A DNA stretch of 46,743 nucleotides. Origin: CAZXCG01 sp964639205. Lineage in GTDB: Bacteria; Bacillota; Clostridia; Oscillospirales; Acutalibacteraceae. Position numbers and translations under genes: made by a program. The stretch lies in NCBI GenBank assembly GCA_964639205.1, contig CAZXCG010000009.1, forward strand, positions 1 to 46,743. The letters run 5' to 3'. The notes beneath the pieces are model-generated. The model was not told the DNA's origin and ran no database searches. It worked only from the letters and a program-made list of their open reading frames with translations. Of this stretch, positions 25,038 through 34,400 are shown in pieces. Positions within the stretch are counted from its first letter, which is position 1, and every line of letters starts with the position of its first letter.

Positions 25038-25051
25038 AAAACAAACGTTTG
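25038..25051. promoter_or_regulatory. SOS box (LexA operator)
   Basis: AAAACAAACGTTTG matches the Bacillota SOS consensus CGAAC-RNRY-GTTYG in the RNRY core and in both half-sites except the first C-G. It overlaps the lexA -35 box (TTGCTT 25049-25054), which has a 17-base spacer to TACAAT (25072-25077). LexA bound here would block its own promoter. Confidence 0.75.
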
Positions 25052-25077
25052 CTTTTTGGGCGCGTATGTGTTACAAT
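25049..25077 (+). promoter_or_regulatory. lexA promoter
   Basis: TTGCTT, 17-base spacer, TACAAT. The -35 lies within and next to the SOS box, so repression by LexA is direct. Confidence 0.7.
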
Positions 25078-25174
25078 ATATTCAACATATATGCTTTTTG
25101 TAATTTGCCGGCTTTAAAAGCGCGGAATTACCGCCCTTGCGGGAAAGAATACGTTACTGAAAGGAAGAAGCTTT

Positions 25175-25762
25175 ATGAAGCCTTTGGGAAAAAGTCAGCG
25201 AAAGGTCTACGAGTATATCAGGGAATGCTCGCACAGCGGAACGGTTCCGTCGGTGCGCGAAATTTGCGCGGCAACAGGGCTGAGATCAACCTCGACTGTA
25301 CATTCTCACCTTAAAGGTCTTGAGGAACGCGGGCTTATAGAACGCCGCGCGGGACTCAACCGCTGCATTCGCGTGGTGGGCGAGGAGAGCTGCTCTTCGG
25401 TTCCTATTTTGGGCAGGGTCGCCGCAGGCGCGCCCATATTTGCCGCAGAGGATATAGAGGGCTACGTTCCGGTAAGCGACTCCCTACGCAGAGGACGTGA
25501 ATTTTTCGGGCTTAGGGTGCAGGGCGAAAGTATGATAGAAGCGGGTATTCTTGACGGCGATATTCTGCTTGTCAACAGAACGCCTACTGCGGAAAACGGC
25601 GAAATTGTAGTCGCCCTTATAGACGACGAGGCGACGGTAAAGCGCTTTTATAAGGAAAACGGTCATTACCGCCTTCAGCCCGAAAACAGCGCCTACGAGC
25701 CGATTATAGCGGAAAATGTCGTTTTATTGGGAACGGTGGTTTCCTTGATTAGAAATTACTGA
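25175..25762 (+). CDS. lexA: LexA repressor
   Basis: 195 residues. The N-terminal winged helix has SVREICAATGLRSTSTVHSHL. The self-cleavage site is the A84-G85 bond (VAAGAP). The catalytic serine is S119 (QGESMI) and the lysine is K156 (ATVKRF). This is a complete, active-looking SOS repressor that is cleaved with RecA after DNA damage. AGGAAG precedes ATG 25175. The gene is monocistronic or reads into mreB after a 190-base gap containing another promoter. Confidence 0.97.
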   Translation: MKPLGKSQRKVYEYIRECSHSGTVPSVREICAATGLRSTSTVHSHLKGLEERGLIERRAGLNRCIRVVGEESCSSVPILGRVAAGAPIFAAEDIEGYVPVSDSLRRGREFFGLRVQGESMIEAGILDGDILLVNRTPTAENGEIVVALIDDEATVKRFYKENGHYRLQPENSAYEPIIAENVVLLGTVVSLIRNY

Positions 25763-25814
25763 TTTCGGCGAAAACAGACGCTGCAAATTTAGATATATTT
25801 ATTTTTTAATCTTA

Positions 25815-25844
25815 TTGCAACCTTATGTTTGTTTATGTTAAAAT
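25815..25844 (+). promoter_or_regulatory. Candidate mreB promoter
   Basis: TTGCAA (25815-25820), an 18-base spacer, and TAAAAT (25839-25844), about 110 bases before the mreB start. Confidence 0.5.
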
Positions 25845-25952
25845 AATCTAAATCGAAGCTTGTTTAAAAATTATTTAAAGCAAAGGGTTCAAGCAGGCTT
25901 GCCGGAGCGCTGCTCCGATTTAAAATATTACAGTAAGCAGGGGGAGAGGCAA

Positions 25953-26969
25953 ATGTTTTCATTTCAAAAAGAAATAGGAATAGACCTTGGAACGGCGAAT
26001 ACGCTTGTATATGTTAAGGGCAAGGGCATTGTAATGCGGGAGCCCTCGGTGGTTGCGGTTGACCGCCGCAGCGACACGGTTCTTGCCGTAGGCGCGCAGG
26101 CAAAGGAAATGATAGGCAGAACGCCGGGCTCGATTGTAGCCCAGCGCCCGCTCAAAGACGGGGTAATAGCCGACATAGACGCAACCTCCGCTATGCTGAA
26201 ATATTTTGTGAAAAAATCAATTAATCCCACTTTTTTCAGCAAGCCGCGAATTGTCATATGTATTCCCTCCGGCGTTACCGAGGTTGAAAGGCGCGCCGTT
26301 GAAGACGCCGCTGCAGCCGCCGGCGGGAAAGAGATAGAGCTTGTTGAAGAACCTATGGCGGCGGCAATAGGAGCCGGGCTCCCGGTTTCGGAGCCTACGG
26401 GCAATATGGTTGTTGATATAGGAGGCGGCACAACCGAGGTGGCCGTAATTTCGCTTAACGATATTGTCTCCTCCTGCTCGGTTCGCGTGGCGGGGGATAA
26501 ATTTGAAGAAGCAATAATTGCATATATCAAAAGAAAGTACAACCTGCTTATCGGCGAAAGAACAGCCGAGGATATTAAAATCAGCATCGGTTCGGCATTC
26601 CCTTATGAAGACGAGCAGGAAATGTCCGTCAAAGGCAGGGATAATCTCACGGGACTGCCCAAAAATATAACGCTTTCATCCGAAGAGGTTCGTGACGCGC
26701 TCGCCGAGCCGCTTTCGGCTATTGTTGACGCTATCCTCGGAACGCTTGACAAAACTCCCCCGGAGCTTTCCGCCGATATAATAGACAGGGGAATTATGCT
26801 CACGGGTGGCGGCGCGCTGCTGCGCGGCTTTGACCGTTTGATTGCCCAGCAGACGGGTATGCCGGTACACATTGCGGAGCGCCCGCTCGACTGCGTGGTT
26901 GACGGCGCGGGCAAGCGCCTCGATTTTAAAATGCCCTCCTCTTACTACCGCAACAACCGCCGCCGCTGA
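25953..26969 (+). CDS. mreB: Rod shape-determining protein MreB
   Basis: 338 residues, an actin-like ATPase that guides lateral wall synthesis. Seen: EIGIDLGTANTLVY (phosphate 1), VICIPSGVTEVERRAV, MVVDIGGGTTEVAV (phosphate 2) and IMLTGGGALLRG (adenosine). I placed the start at ATG 25953, after GGGGGAGAGG; the upstream in-frame extension to 25860 has no support and would precede a normal MreB N-terminus. It heads a mreBCD set, suggesting a rod-shaped cell. Confidence 0.96.
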   Translation: MFSFQKEIGIDLGTANTLVYVKGKGIVMREPSVVAVDRRSDTVLAVGAQAKEMIGRTPGSIVAQRPLKDGVIADIDATSAMLKYFVKKSINPTFFSKPRIVICIPSGVTEVERRAVEDAAAAAGGKEIELVEEPMAAAIGAGLPVSEPTGNMVVDIGGGTTEVAVISLNDIVSSCSVRVAGDKFEEAIIAYIKRKYNLLIGERTAEDIKISIGSAFPYEDEQEMSVKGRDNLTGLPKNITLSSEEVRDALAEPLSAIVDAILGTLDKTPPELSADIIDRGIMLTGGGALLRGFDRLIAQQTGMPVHIAERPLDCVVDGAGKRLDFKMPSSYYRNNRRR

Positions 26970-26996
26970 TTGCAATAAACGGGTGGGGGTCGGCTG

Positions 26997-27830
26997 ATGA
27001 ACGGTAAAAACGTAAAAATTTTTGCAGCGATTATCTCTGCGGTTTTAATTGTGTGCATTATTTCTGCGGCTGCGGACGACAGCGCGCTTTCATCGCTGCT
27101 TAATGTCGTTACCTCGGGAATGCAGCAGACGGCGTCGGCAGTGTTCGGAGGCGACGTTAAAAAGTCTTACAAGGAGCTCGAGCAGGAGCTTGAGAGCCTT
27201 GAGCAGGAGAATGCTTCGCTGAGAAGCTCGCTTGCGGAATATTACAGCGTTATGCGCGAAAACGACCGTCTGTGGAAATATTACGGGCTGAAAAAAGAGA
27301 ACCCGGAGTTTGAGCTGCTCCCGGCTTCTGTTATAAGGCGCGACCCGAACGACGATTTCTACTCCTTTACAATCGACTGCGGAAGCAGCGACGGAGTATC
27401 GGCAAACGACCCCGTAATTACCGAAAACGGGATTATCGGTTATGTAAGCGAGACGGACTACGGCACTGCGCGTGTATGCACCGTTTTATCTCCTCAAACA
27501 AAAATCGGAGCGCTCGACAGCCGAACCTCGGACAGCGGCATTATTACCGGAAACGCGCTTTACTGCGACGATAATTTGACGACTCTGACCGCAATTTCCG
27601 ACGAGTACAGCATAGAGGTCGGAGATATTTTGGTAAGCTCAGGCCTTTCCGGCGTTTATCCGGAAAACCTTGTTTTGGGTGAGGTCGTACAAATACAGCT
27701 CGATTCTTACGACGCAACCGCAATGGCGGTTGTCCGCCCGTATGACGACGTGCGCACCGTAAGCGATGTTGCGGTTCTTACGGGCTTTACAGGGAAGAGC
27801 GAGGTCAAAGCTTCAACAGAGGGCGATTAA
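26997..27830 (+). CDS. mreC: Rod shape-determining protein MreC
   Basis: 277 residues: one N-terminal transmembrane segment, a coiled coil (LEQELESLEQENASLRS near residues 60-80), and the beta-rich MreC domain with ASVIRRDPNDDFYSFTI and later a DSRTSDSGIITGN segment. It links the MreB filament to wall synthases outside the membrane. It follows mreB by 27 bases and precedes mreD by 1 base. Confidence 0.93.
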   Translation: MNGKNVKIFAAIISAVLIVCIISAAADDSALSSLLNVVTSGMQQTASAVFGGDVKKSYKELEQELESLEQENASLRSSLAEYYSVMRENDRLWKYYGLKKENPEFELLPASVIRRDPNDDFYSFTIDCGSSDGVSANDPVITENGIIGYVSETDYGTARVCTVLSPQTKIGALDSRTSDSGIITGNALYCDDNLTTLTAISDEYSIEVGDILVSSGLSGVYPENLVLGEVVQIQLDSYDATAMAVVRPYDDVRTVSDVAVLTGFTGKSEVKASTEGD

Positions 27831-27831
27831 T

Positions 27832-28335
27832 ATGGAACGAAAGCTGAGGATTACCCGCCGCTGCGCGTTTGCCCTTGAGGTTCTCGCGGTTTTTGTCTTA
27901 CAGGGTACGCCGCGCCTTATTCCGCCGATATTGGGGAACACTCCGTCGCTGCTTATATGCGTGGCGCTGACGGTTGCGTTGTTTGAAAACGAAATATGCG
28001 CGGTGATTTTCGGTCTTGTATGCGGCGCGCTGACGGATTTGGGCTTTTCAAACAGAATAGGTTATTTTACGGTTATGCTCGGCATAATCTGCTGCTTTAT
28101 AAGCTACTTTGCCGGGAACATTTTTGTAACAAGCCTGCTGAACGCTGTTCTTTGCTCGGTTTTCGTTATTTTTGTGCTGTTCTCCGTCTATTTTTTATTA
28201 TTTCATTATCTCTCGCTAAGATACGACAATGCCGGAATATACTATGTCAGGCACTTTTTAATAAGAATTGCCTATACCTCTGTGTTTATTCCGCCGTTTT
28301 ATTGGCTCAATAAGATTATACGCCGCCGAAGCTGA
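27832..28335 (+). CDS. mreD: Rod shape-determining protein MreD
   Basis: 168 residues from ATG 27832, which directly follows the mreC stop. Four to five hydrophobic segments are visible, including FGLVCGALTDLGFSNRIG, a typical MreD pattern. An in-frame ATG at 27766 lies inside mreC and is not needed. MreD completes the mreBCD operon; the usual following genes minC/minD or a penicillin-binding protein are absent. Confidence 0.87.
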   Translation: MERKLRITRRCAFALEVLAVFVLQGTPRLIPPILGNTPSLLICVALTVALFENEICAVIFGLVCGALTDLGFSNRIGYFTVMLGIICCFISYFAGNIFVTSLLNAVLCSVFVIFVLFSVYFLLFHYLSLRYDNAGIYYVRHFLIRIAYTSVFIPPFYWLNKIIRRRS

Positions 28336-28372
28336 GGCGGCGCCGACAGTTTTTAACTGTTTTGGAGGAAAT

Positions 28373-29416
28373 ATGAATATGGTGGAAGCTCTTGTACAAA
28401 ACCGCAATTTGAGTGACGCAGAGCTTAAAATTTTGCTTGAAAATCCTGATTATGACGAAGCGCTGGCAAGTGAAGCCGACAGAGTAAGGCGCAAAATTTA
28501 CTCAACCGACGTTTACATCCGCGGTCTTATTGAATTTACAAATTATTGCAAAAACAACTGCCTGTACTGCGGCATCCGCAGAGATAACGCTAAGGCGGTT
28601 CGCTACAGGCTTAACAAGGAGGAAATTCTCGCTTGCTGCCGCGAGGGCTACGCTCTGGGCTTTCGCACCTTTGTTTTGCAGGGCGGAGAGGACCCGTATT
28701 ATACAGACAGCATAATCTGCGATATTGTCAGCGCCATCCGCGCACAATATCCCGACTGTGCCATTACCCTTTCAATAGGCGAAAAATCCGAGGAAAGCTA
28801 CCGAGCATATTACAACGCGGGAGCAAACCGCTATTTGCTCAGGCACGAAACGGCGGACGCCGGGCATTACGCCAAACTGCACCCTGCAAATATGAGCCTG
28901 CAAAACAGGAAGGAATGCCTTTTTAACCTGAAGAAAATCGGTTATCAGGTGGGCTCGGGCTTTATGGTGGGTTCACCGTATCAGACGACGGAAAATCTTA
29001 TAGCCGATCTGCGCTTTTTGCAGCAGTTACAGCCGGATATGATAGGTATTGGTCCGTATATAACGCACGCGGAAACACCGCTCAACACTTTTCAAAACGG
29101 AACATTGGAATTAACGCTGCGCCTTTTGTCGGTCTTACGGCTTATGTTCCCGTATGCTCTGATTCCGGCAACCACCGCGTTAGGTACGATTAACCCGAAG
29201 GGACGCGAGCTGGGGCTGAAGTCCGGAGCCAACGTTGTAATGCCGAACTTGTCGCCGGTAAAGTACCGCAGGCTTTACGATTTGTACGAAAATAAAATCT
29301 GCACGGGGGAGGAAGCCGCTCAATGCCGCGGCTGCCTGGAAGCAAGAGTAAAATACGCAGGCTACCGGATAGTTACCGCCGTCGGCGATGTTAAAAGGGA
29401 GGGTGAAACAGGATAA
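28373..29416 (+). CDS. hydE: [FeFe] hydrogenase maturase HydE (radical SAM)
   Basis: About 347 residues. The radical-SAM cluster motif is C59-x3-C63-x2-C66 in NYCKNNCLYCGIRRDN. Other HydE signatures follow: FVLQGGEDPYY, RHETAD, GYQVGSGFMVGSPYQT, DMIGIGPYI and PATTALGTI-NPKGRE-GLKSGANVVMPN. It works with HydF and HydG to build the H-cluster of [FeFe] hydrogenases. HydF and HydG are not in this window, and a hydrogenase is not visible either. GGAGG lies 5 bases before ATG 28373; a longer in-frame extension would overlap mreD. The C-terminus has three cysteines (CTGEEAAQCRGC) typical of the accessory cluster. Confidence 0.9.
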   Translation: MNMVEALVQNRNLSDAELKILLENPDYDEALASEADRVRRKIYSTDVYIRGLIEFTNYCKNNCLYCGIRRDNAKAVRYRLNKEEILACCREGYALGFRTFVLQGGEDPYYTDSIICDIVSAIRAQYPDCAITLSIGEKSEESYRAYYNAGANRYLLRHETADAGHYAKLHPANMSLQNRKECLFNLKKIGYQVGSGFMVGSPYQTTENLIADLRFLQQLQPDMIGIGPYITHAETPLNTFQNGTLELTLRLLSVLRLMFPYALIPATTALGTINPKGRELGLKSGANVVMPNLSPVKYRRLYDLYENKICTGEEAAQCRGCLEARVKYAGYRIVTAVGDVKREGETG

Positions 29417-29419
29417 TTC

Positions 29420-30334
29420 ATGCCTACTCTGCCTAACAAAAAAACAGACGGGGATAAGCCCTGCCTGCTTTGCCCGCGCCGGTGCGCCGCGCAGAGACAG
29501 TCCGAAAGCGGCGGAGGGTTTTGCCGTATGGGCTTTTTGCCCAAGGTTGCGCGGATTGCGCCGCATTTGTGGGAAGAACCCTGCATAAGCGGAGCTAACG
29601 GTACCGGCGCTGTGTTTTTCAGCGGCTGTACGCTTGCCTGTGTTTATTGCCAGAATTATGAAATATCACATAACGGAAAGGGAGTATATATAACGCCCCG
29701 GCGGCTTGCGCTCGAATATAAACGGCTTGAAGCACTCGGCGTACACAGTATAAGCCTTATAAGCGCTTCTCATTTTTTGGATGGAGTTATAGAATCCCTC
29801 GATATTTACAAGCCCAAAATTCCCGTTGTATACAACTGCGGAGGCTATGAGTCCGTAAATGCAATAAAGCGGCTTGACGGGTACGTAGATATTTTTCTGC
29901 CCGATTTTAAATATGCCGACAACAGCCTTGCGGCGAAATATTCTAAGGCTCCCGATTATTGTGAGACCGCTCTTGCCGCAATTGAGCAAATGTACGCCCA
30001 AACCGGGAACGCGCGTTATGATGGCGACGGTCTTATGCTCAGCGGCGTTCTGATAAGGCACCTCGTCCTGCCGAACCACACGAAAAACAGCATAGACGCG
30101 CTTAGGCTTATTCACTCTCGCTTCGGCACACAGCTTAAAGTGAGCCTTATGGGGCAGTATTTCCCCAACGCCTATGCCGCCCGCTTTGAAAAGCTCGGCC
30201 GCAGAATTACCCGCCGTGAATACGAAAAGGTGGTAAACGTTATGCTCGAGCTGGGTCTTGACGGGTTTTGTCAGGAGCTTTCCTCAGCCGATAAGGCTTA
30301 TGTGCCCGAATGGGATTTTTCAAACGGCGATTAA
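29420..30334 (+). CDS. PflX-like radical SAM protein
   Basis: 304 residues. C70-x3-C74-x2-C77 (CTLACVYCQN) is the radical-SAM motif, preceded by a zinc- or cluster-like set (CLLCPRRC and FCRMG). The arrangement matches the COG1313 (PflX) relatives of pyruvate formate-lyase activase, whose exact substrate is not settled. It starts 3 bases after the hydE stop in the same frame, with AGGA six bases before ATG 29420, so the pair is translationally linked. Coupling with HydE hints at a role in hydrogenase or glycyl-radical metabolism. Confidence 0.85.
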   Translation: MPTLPNKKTDGDKPCLLCPRRCAAQRQSESGGGFCRMGFLPKVARIAPHLWEEPCISGANGTGAVFFSGCTLACVYCQNYEISHNGKGVYITPRRLALEYKRLEALGVHSISLISASHFLDGVIESLDIYKPKIPVVYNCGGYESVNAIKRLDGYVDIFLPDFKYADNSLAAKYSKAPDYCETALAAIEQMYAQTGNARYDGDGLMLSGVLIRHLVLPNHTKNSIDALRLIHSRFGTQLKVSLMGQYFPNAYAARFEKLGRRITRREYEKVVNVMLELGLDGFCQELSSADKAYVPEWDFSNGD

Positions 30335-30365
30335 GCCCGAAAGCCCTGAATTTACCGTAAAACAG

Positions 30366-30392
30366 CAGACCCCATCCGGCGGACGGGGTCTG
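30366..30392. terminator. Bidirectional terminator
   Basis: CAGACCCC (30366-30373) pairs with GGGGTCTG (30385-30392) between two converging genes (the PflX-like gene on plus and degV on minus). Minus-strand reading is followed by T-rich sequence (TGTTTTACGG), plus-strand reading by TGCTTATG. Confidence 0.55.
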
Positions 30393-30401
30393 TGCTTATG
30401 C

Positions 30402-31250
30402 TTAGCTTTCTTTGCGTATGAACAGCACGCCGAGGGTAGACGGACCGCAGTGGCAGGAAACCGTGCAGCCCGCGTGTGTTTCCATAACCCGGCTGAAGCC
30501 GCCGAAATCAGCCGCGGCTTTTTTTGCGGCGGCAAGGTCGCTTTCTTCAACGGGAGTGTAGGTAATAAACAGCTTGTCGCGGATAATGTCGTCTCTGTTG
30601 TAAAGACGTTCGCGTATATATTCGTTAAGGCATTTTGCGTACGAACCCCGGTATTTTTTTGCCACGCGCATAGCGCCGTTTTTAACCTCTATGCAGGGCT
30701 TAAGCTTTAACAGATTGGCTCCCAGTGCGGCAACCGCCGAGCAGCGCCCTCCCTTCACCATATAATCAAGCCTGTTTATAATGAAGCTTGTTTCAACGCG
30801 CGGGGCAAGCCGGCGCAATTCTTCGGCAAGAGCCGCGGGATCGGTACAATCTGCGCGGCGTTCGCACGCTTCAAGCACTATATGTCCCTGACCGGTTGAA
30901 AGGTTCTGCGAATCCACAACGTATACGTTTTCAAACTCCCGCGCCGCTATGCAGGCGTTTTGATAGCAGGAGGAAAACCCCGCCCCGATGTTTATGTGAA
31001 TAACCGCGTCGCACTCTTTTGAAAAGCGTGCAAACACCCGGGCGTAGTCCTCAACGTTGACCGCTGCGGTAGAACAAAGCTCGCCGCCGGCTGCAACGTA
31101 AGAAAAAATATCGGCAGGCGCTATGTCAACTCCGTCTGTGTAATATTTACCGCCTTTTAAAATTTTAAGAGGCACAATAGTTATGCCGTAAGTTTGTATC
31201 AGCTCCGGCGAAAGGTCGCAGGTGCTGTCCGCAGTGATCTTAATGTTCAT
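30402..31250 (-). CDS. DegV family fatty-acid-binding protein
   Basis: About 282 residues. The DegV hallmark IKITADSTCDL is at the N-terminus, followed by TSQP-like STAAVNVEDY and the SSCYQNA segment; the C-terminal end has VSCHCGPSTLGVLF. Proteins of this family bind a fatty acid and in several Bacillota act as FakB partners of the FakA kinase. I chose ATG 31250 because GGGGAGA lies just before it; an in-frame ATG at 31268 has no site. A single copy with no fakA nearby. Confidence 0.9.
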   Translation of the reverse strand: MNIKITADSTCDLSPELIQTYGITIVPLKILKGGKYYTDGVDIAPADIFSYVAAGGELCSTAAVNVEDYARVFARFSKECDAVIHINIGAGFSSCYQNACIAAREFENVYVVDSQNLSTGQGHIVLEACERRADCTDPAALAEELRRLAPRVETSFIINRLDYMVKGGRCSAVAALGANLLKLKPCIEVKNGAMRVAKKYRGSYAKCLNEYIRERLYNRDDIIRDKLFITYTPVEESDLAAAKKAAADFGGFSRVMETHAGCTVSCHCGPSTLGVLFIRKES

Positions 31251-31358
31251 AATTCTCCCCGCTTTCATCAGTTGATTTGATTTATTCTATTTTAACACAT
31301 ATCTTAAAAACAAACAAATACTTTTTTAAAAATATATTATTATTTTTGCCTAAAATGC

Positions 31359-31387
31359 TTGATACAACGTTAAAAATGCTGTATAAT
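31359..31387 (+). promoter_or_regulatory. Promoter of the GH89 gene
   Basis: TTGATA (31359-31364), a 17-base spacer and TATAAT (31382-31387), 32 bases before the TTG start; divergent from degV. Confidence 0.7.
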
Positions 31388-31418
31388 AATAAAAATTCGG
31401 GAAACGGAGTGAATAAGA

Positions 31419-34400
31419 TTGAAATACAAGGGTCATAAATCCGCAGCGGCGCTGCTGCTTTGTGTGGTTCTGTTATTTTCCTCGCTGCCTTTTACGGCGT
31501 TTGCCTCAGACGGCGAGACTGCCGCGCAAAGCTCGGCAACGCTTACTAACATCGCCGGACAGTGCGCCGTCAGCGTGAGCGCGGACGCGCAGTCGGGATA
31601 TCCGGCGGAAAATATGGTTGACGGCGACGCAAGTACGGCATATATTGCAAACAACGGCGTATGGCCGGTTACGGCGACGTTCCAATTGCCGTCAGACAAC
31701 GTTGAGGCGGTTCAAAAAGTGGAGATAAGCTTTTTGAATGACGCTTCTTACCCGAACCGTATGGTAGACGTTGAAATTTCGTACGCACAAAACAATGTAA
31801 CAAGCGACCCTATCTCGCTTGAAACTCTTTCGGGTCATTTGCTTTCGGGAAGCATTGTAATCACTCCCGAAAAGAATATGTCGCATTTATACATTACCTT
31901 GAGCAACCCTATGGCGGACAGCTCCACAACAGGAGCTTTTTGGGCGGCGATAGCCGAGGTCGGCATTTATGTTGAAGGAGAAACCGAAACGGGCAATTTT
32001 GTAAACGTTGCGCCTCAGGCGACGGTTACGTCTGTCGGCGGTTCGTACGGTACTCCGGCAAACCTTATAGATGAAAACGACAGCACAATGTACGGCTTCT
32101 ATCAGGGAGCTATGGCGTCTATGACGGAAGAGGCGTGGATTCAGCTCGATTTGGCGAGCGAAAGCAAGGTTTCCGGCTTTAATATAGTATTTGAACACCT
32201 TGACACCGACTCCAATAATTTTGTATTTACATACAGCATTTACGGCAGGGCGTCTGCGGATGAAGAATGGACTGCGCTTATCGAGTCGCAGACGGCAAAC
32301 CGCACCACAAGCTACAGCAAGACGAATGTTCTTAACGCGGTAACAACGCTTAAACAGGTTAAAATAGTGCTGGAAAGCATTGAATGCTCCGGGGGCACGC
32401 CGTGGCCGGCTGTCTGCGAGTTCCGCGTTTATGCAGACCCCGCTTCTTCCGGCGTACAGGATGAAGAAAGCGTTGCGTGGAACAAGCCCGTTCACTCCAA
32501 CAGCAATAACAGCGCCGCTTATCTTATAAACGACGGCTCATCAAGCACCTCATGGAGCGGTACAATGTACCCCGCTTATGTGGACATAGATTTGGAGGAA
32601 AACTATAATATAAATGAGGTTCAGGTGTTTACTCCCGCCACGGGATACTCGCAGTACACTCTTTATTACAGTATGGACGGCAGAGACTTCAGCTTTCTTG
32701 CCGAAAAGCAAACTACGGCCCCCTGCACCGCAAGCGGCGATATATTTACGTTTGAAACTTCTGTAGTAGAAGCACGGATCATCCGCGTTTACCTTGAGTA
32801 CAATTCCGCTTCAACCAAGGCGGTTGTAAACGAGGTTCGCGTTTTGGGCGAGGCAAGCGGAACCGCAGTCCTGGAGACCCCCGCCGCCGGAGCGGCTGAT
32901 TTTGCAGACACAGATTATGACGTTGAGGAAATCACGCCGGAGATGACCTATGAGGAGGTCAACGGAATTATAGAACGCAGGCTCGGCGCGAAATATAAGG
33001 ATTGGTTTGAGCTTGAGCTTGCCGAACCGGGCGAAGACGGCTATGATTTCTACGAGCTTTCCGACGCCGAAAGCGGAAAGATTCGCATAAAGGGCAATAC
33101 CGGCGTTTCCCTTGCCACAGGTCTTAATTATTACCTTAAATATTACTGCAATGTGCATATTTCACAGGTCGGCGATCAGGTTAATATGCCCGACGCGATC
33201 GTTCCCGTCAACAATACGGTACGCAACGAAACAAAATTTGCGGTGCGTTATTCCTATAACTACTGCACGCTGTCTTACACTATGTCTTTCTGGGGCGAGG
33301 AAGAGTGGAGAAACGAGCTTGACTGGCTTGCTTTGAACGGCGTAAACGTTGTGCTTGACGCTACAGGGCAGGAGGAAGTTTGGCGGCGCTTCCTCACCGA
33401 GCTTGGCTACGACGCGCAGGAGATTAAGGATTTTATTGCAGGTCCCGCCTACTATGCGTGGGCGTATATGGCAAACCTGTCGGGCTACGGCGGACCGGTT
33501 CACGACAGTTGGTTTGAAGAGCGCACCGAGCTTGCCAGAAAAAATCAGCTTTCAATGCGAAAGCTCGGTATGCAGCCGGTGCTTCAGGGCTACAGCGGCA
33601 TGGTTCCGGTTGATATTACCGACAAGGACTCAAGCGCTGAGGTAATAGCCCAGGGCGCGTGGTGTTCCTTCCAGCGTCCGTATATGCTTGTTACAACTTC
33701 AAACACCTTTACCGAATATGCGGAGCTTTTCTATAAATGTCAAAGCGACGTATACGGCGATTGGTCGCACTATTATGCTACGGACCCCTTCCATGAGGGC
33801 GGCAACACCGGCTCAATGTCGGCAAGAGACGTGGGCAGCGGCGTTATGAACGCTATGCTCAGCTACGACTCCGACGCGGTTTGGGTAATACAGTCGTGGC
33901 AAGGCAACCCCACCAGCGAGCTGCTTGCCGGAATAGCAAACAACAGCGAACACGCGCTTGTGTTGGATCTTTATGCCGAAAAAACTCCTCACTGGAACGA
34001 GGGCAGCGCAAGCAGCGCCTCCTACGGCTATACAACAGAGTTTAACGGCACGCCGTGGGTGTTCTGTATGCTCAATAACTTCGGCGGACGTATGGGTCTG
34101 CACGGTCACCTTGCAAACCTCGTAAACAACATTCCCGAGGCCGCCAATTCGGCGCAGTATATGGCCGGCATAGGCATAACTCCCGAAGGCTCGCAGAACA
34201 ACCCCCTGCTCTACGATTTGCTGTTTGAAACTATCTGGAGCTCAACTCCCGACAATCTTGAACCCATAGATTTGGAATCCTGGCTTCAGTCTTACGTAAC
34301 GCGGCGTTACGGCGCTTACAGTGAATCGGCATATCAGGCTTTGCTGATATATAACGATACCGTCTATAATCCCGACCTTAACAATTTGGGTCAGGGTGCG

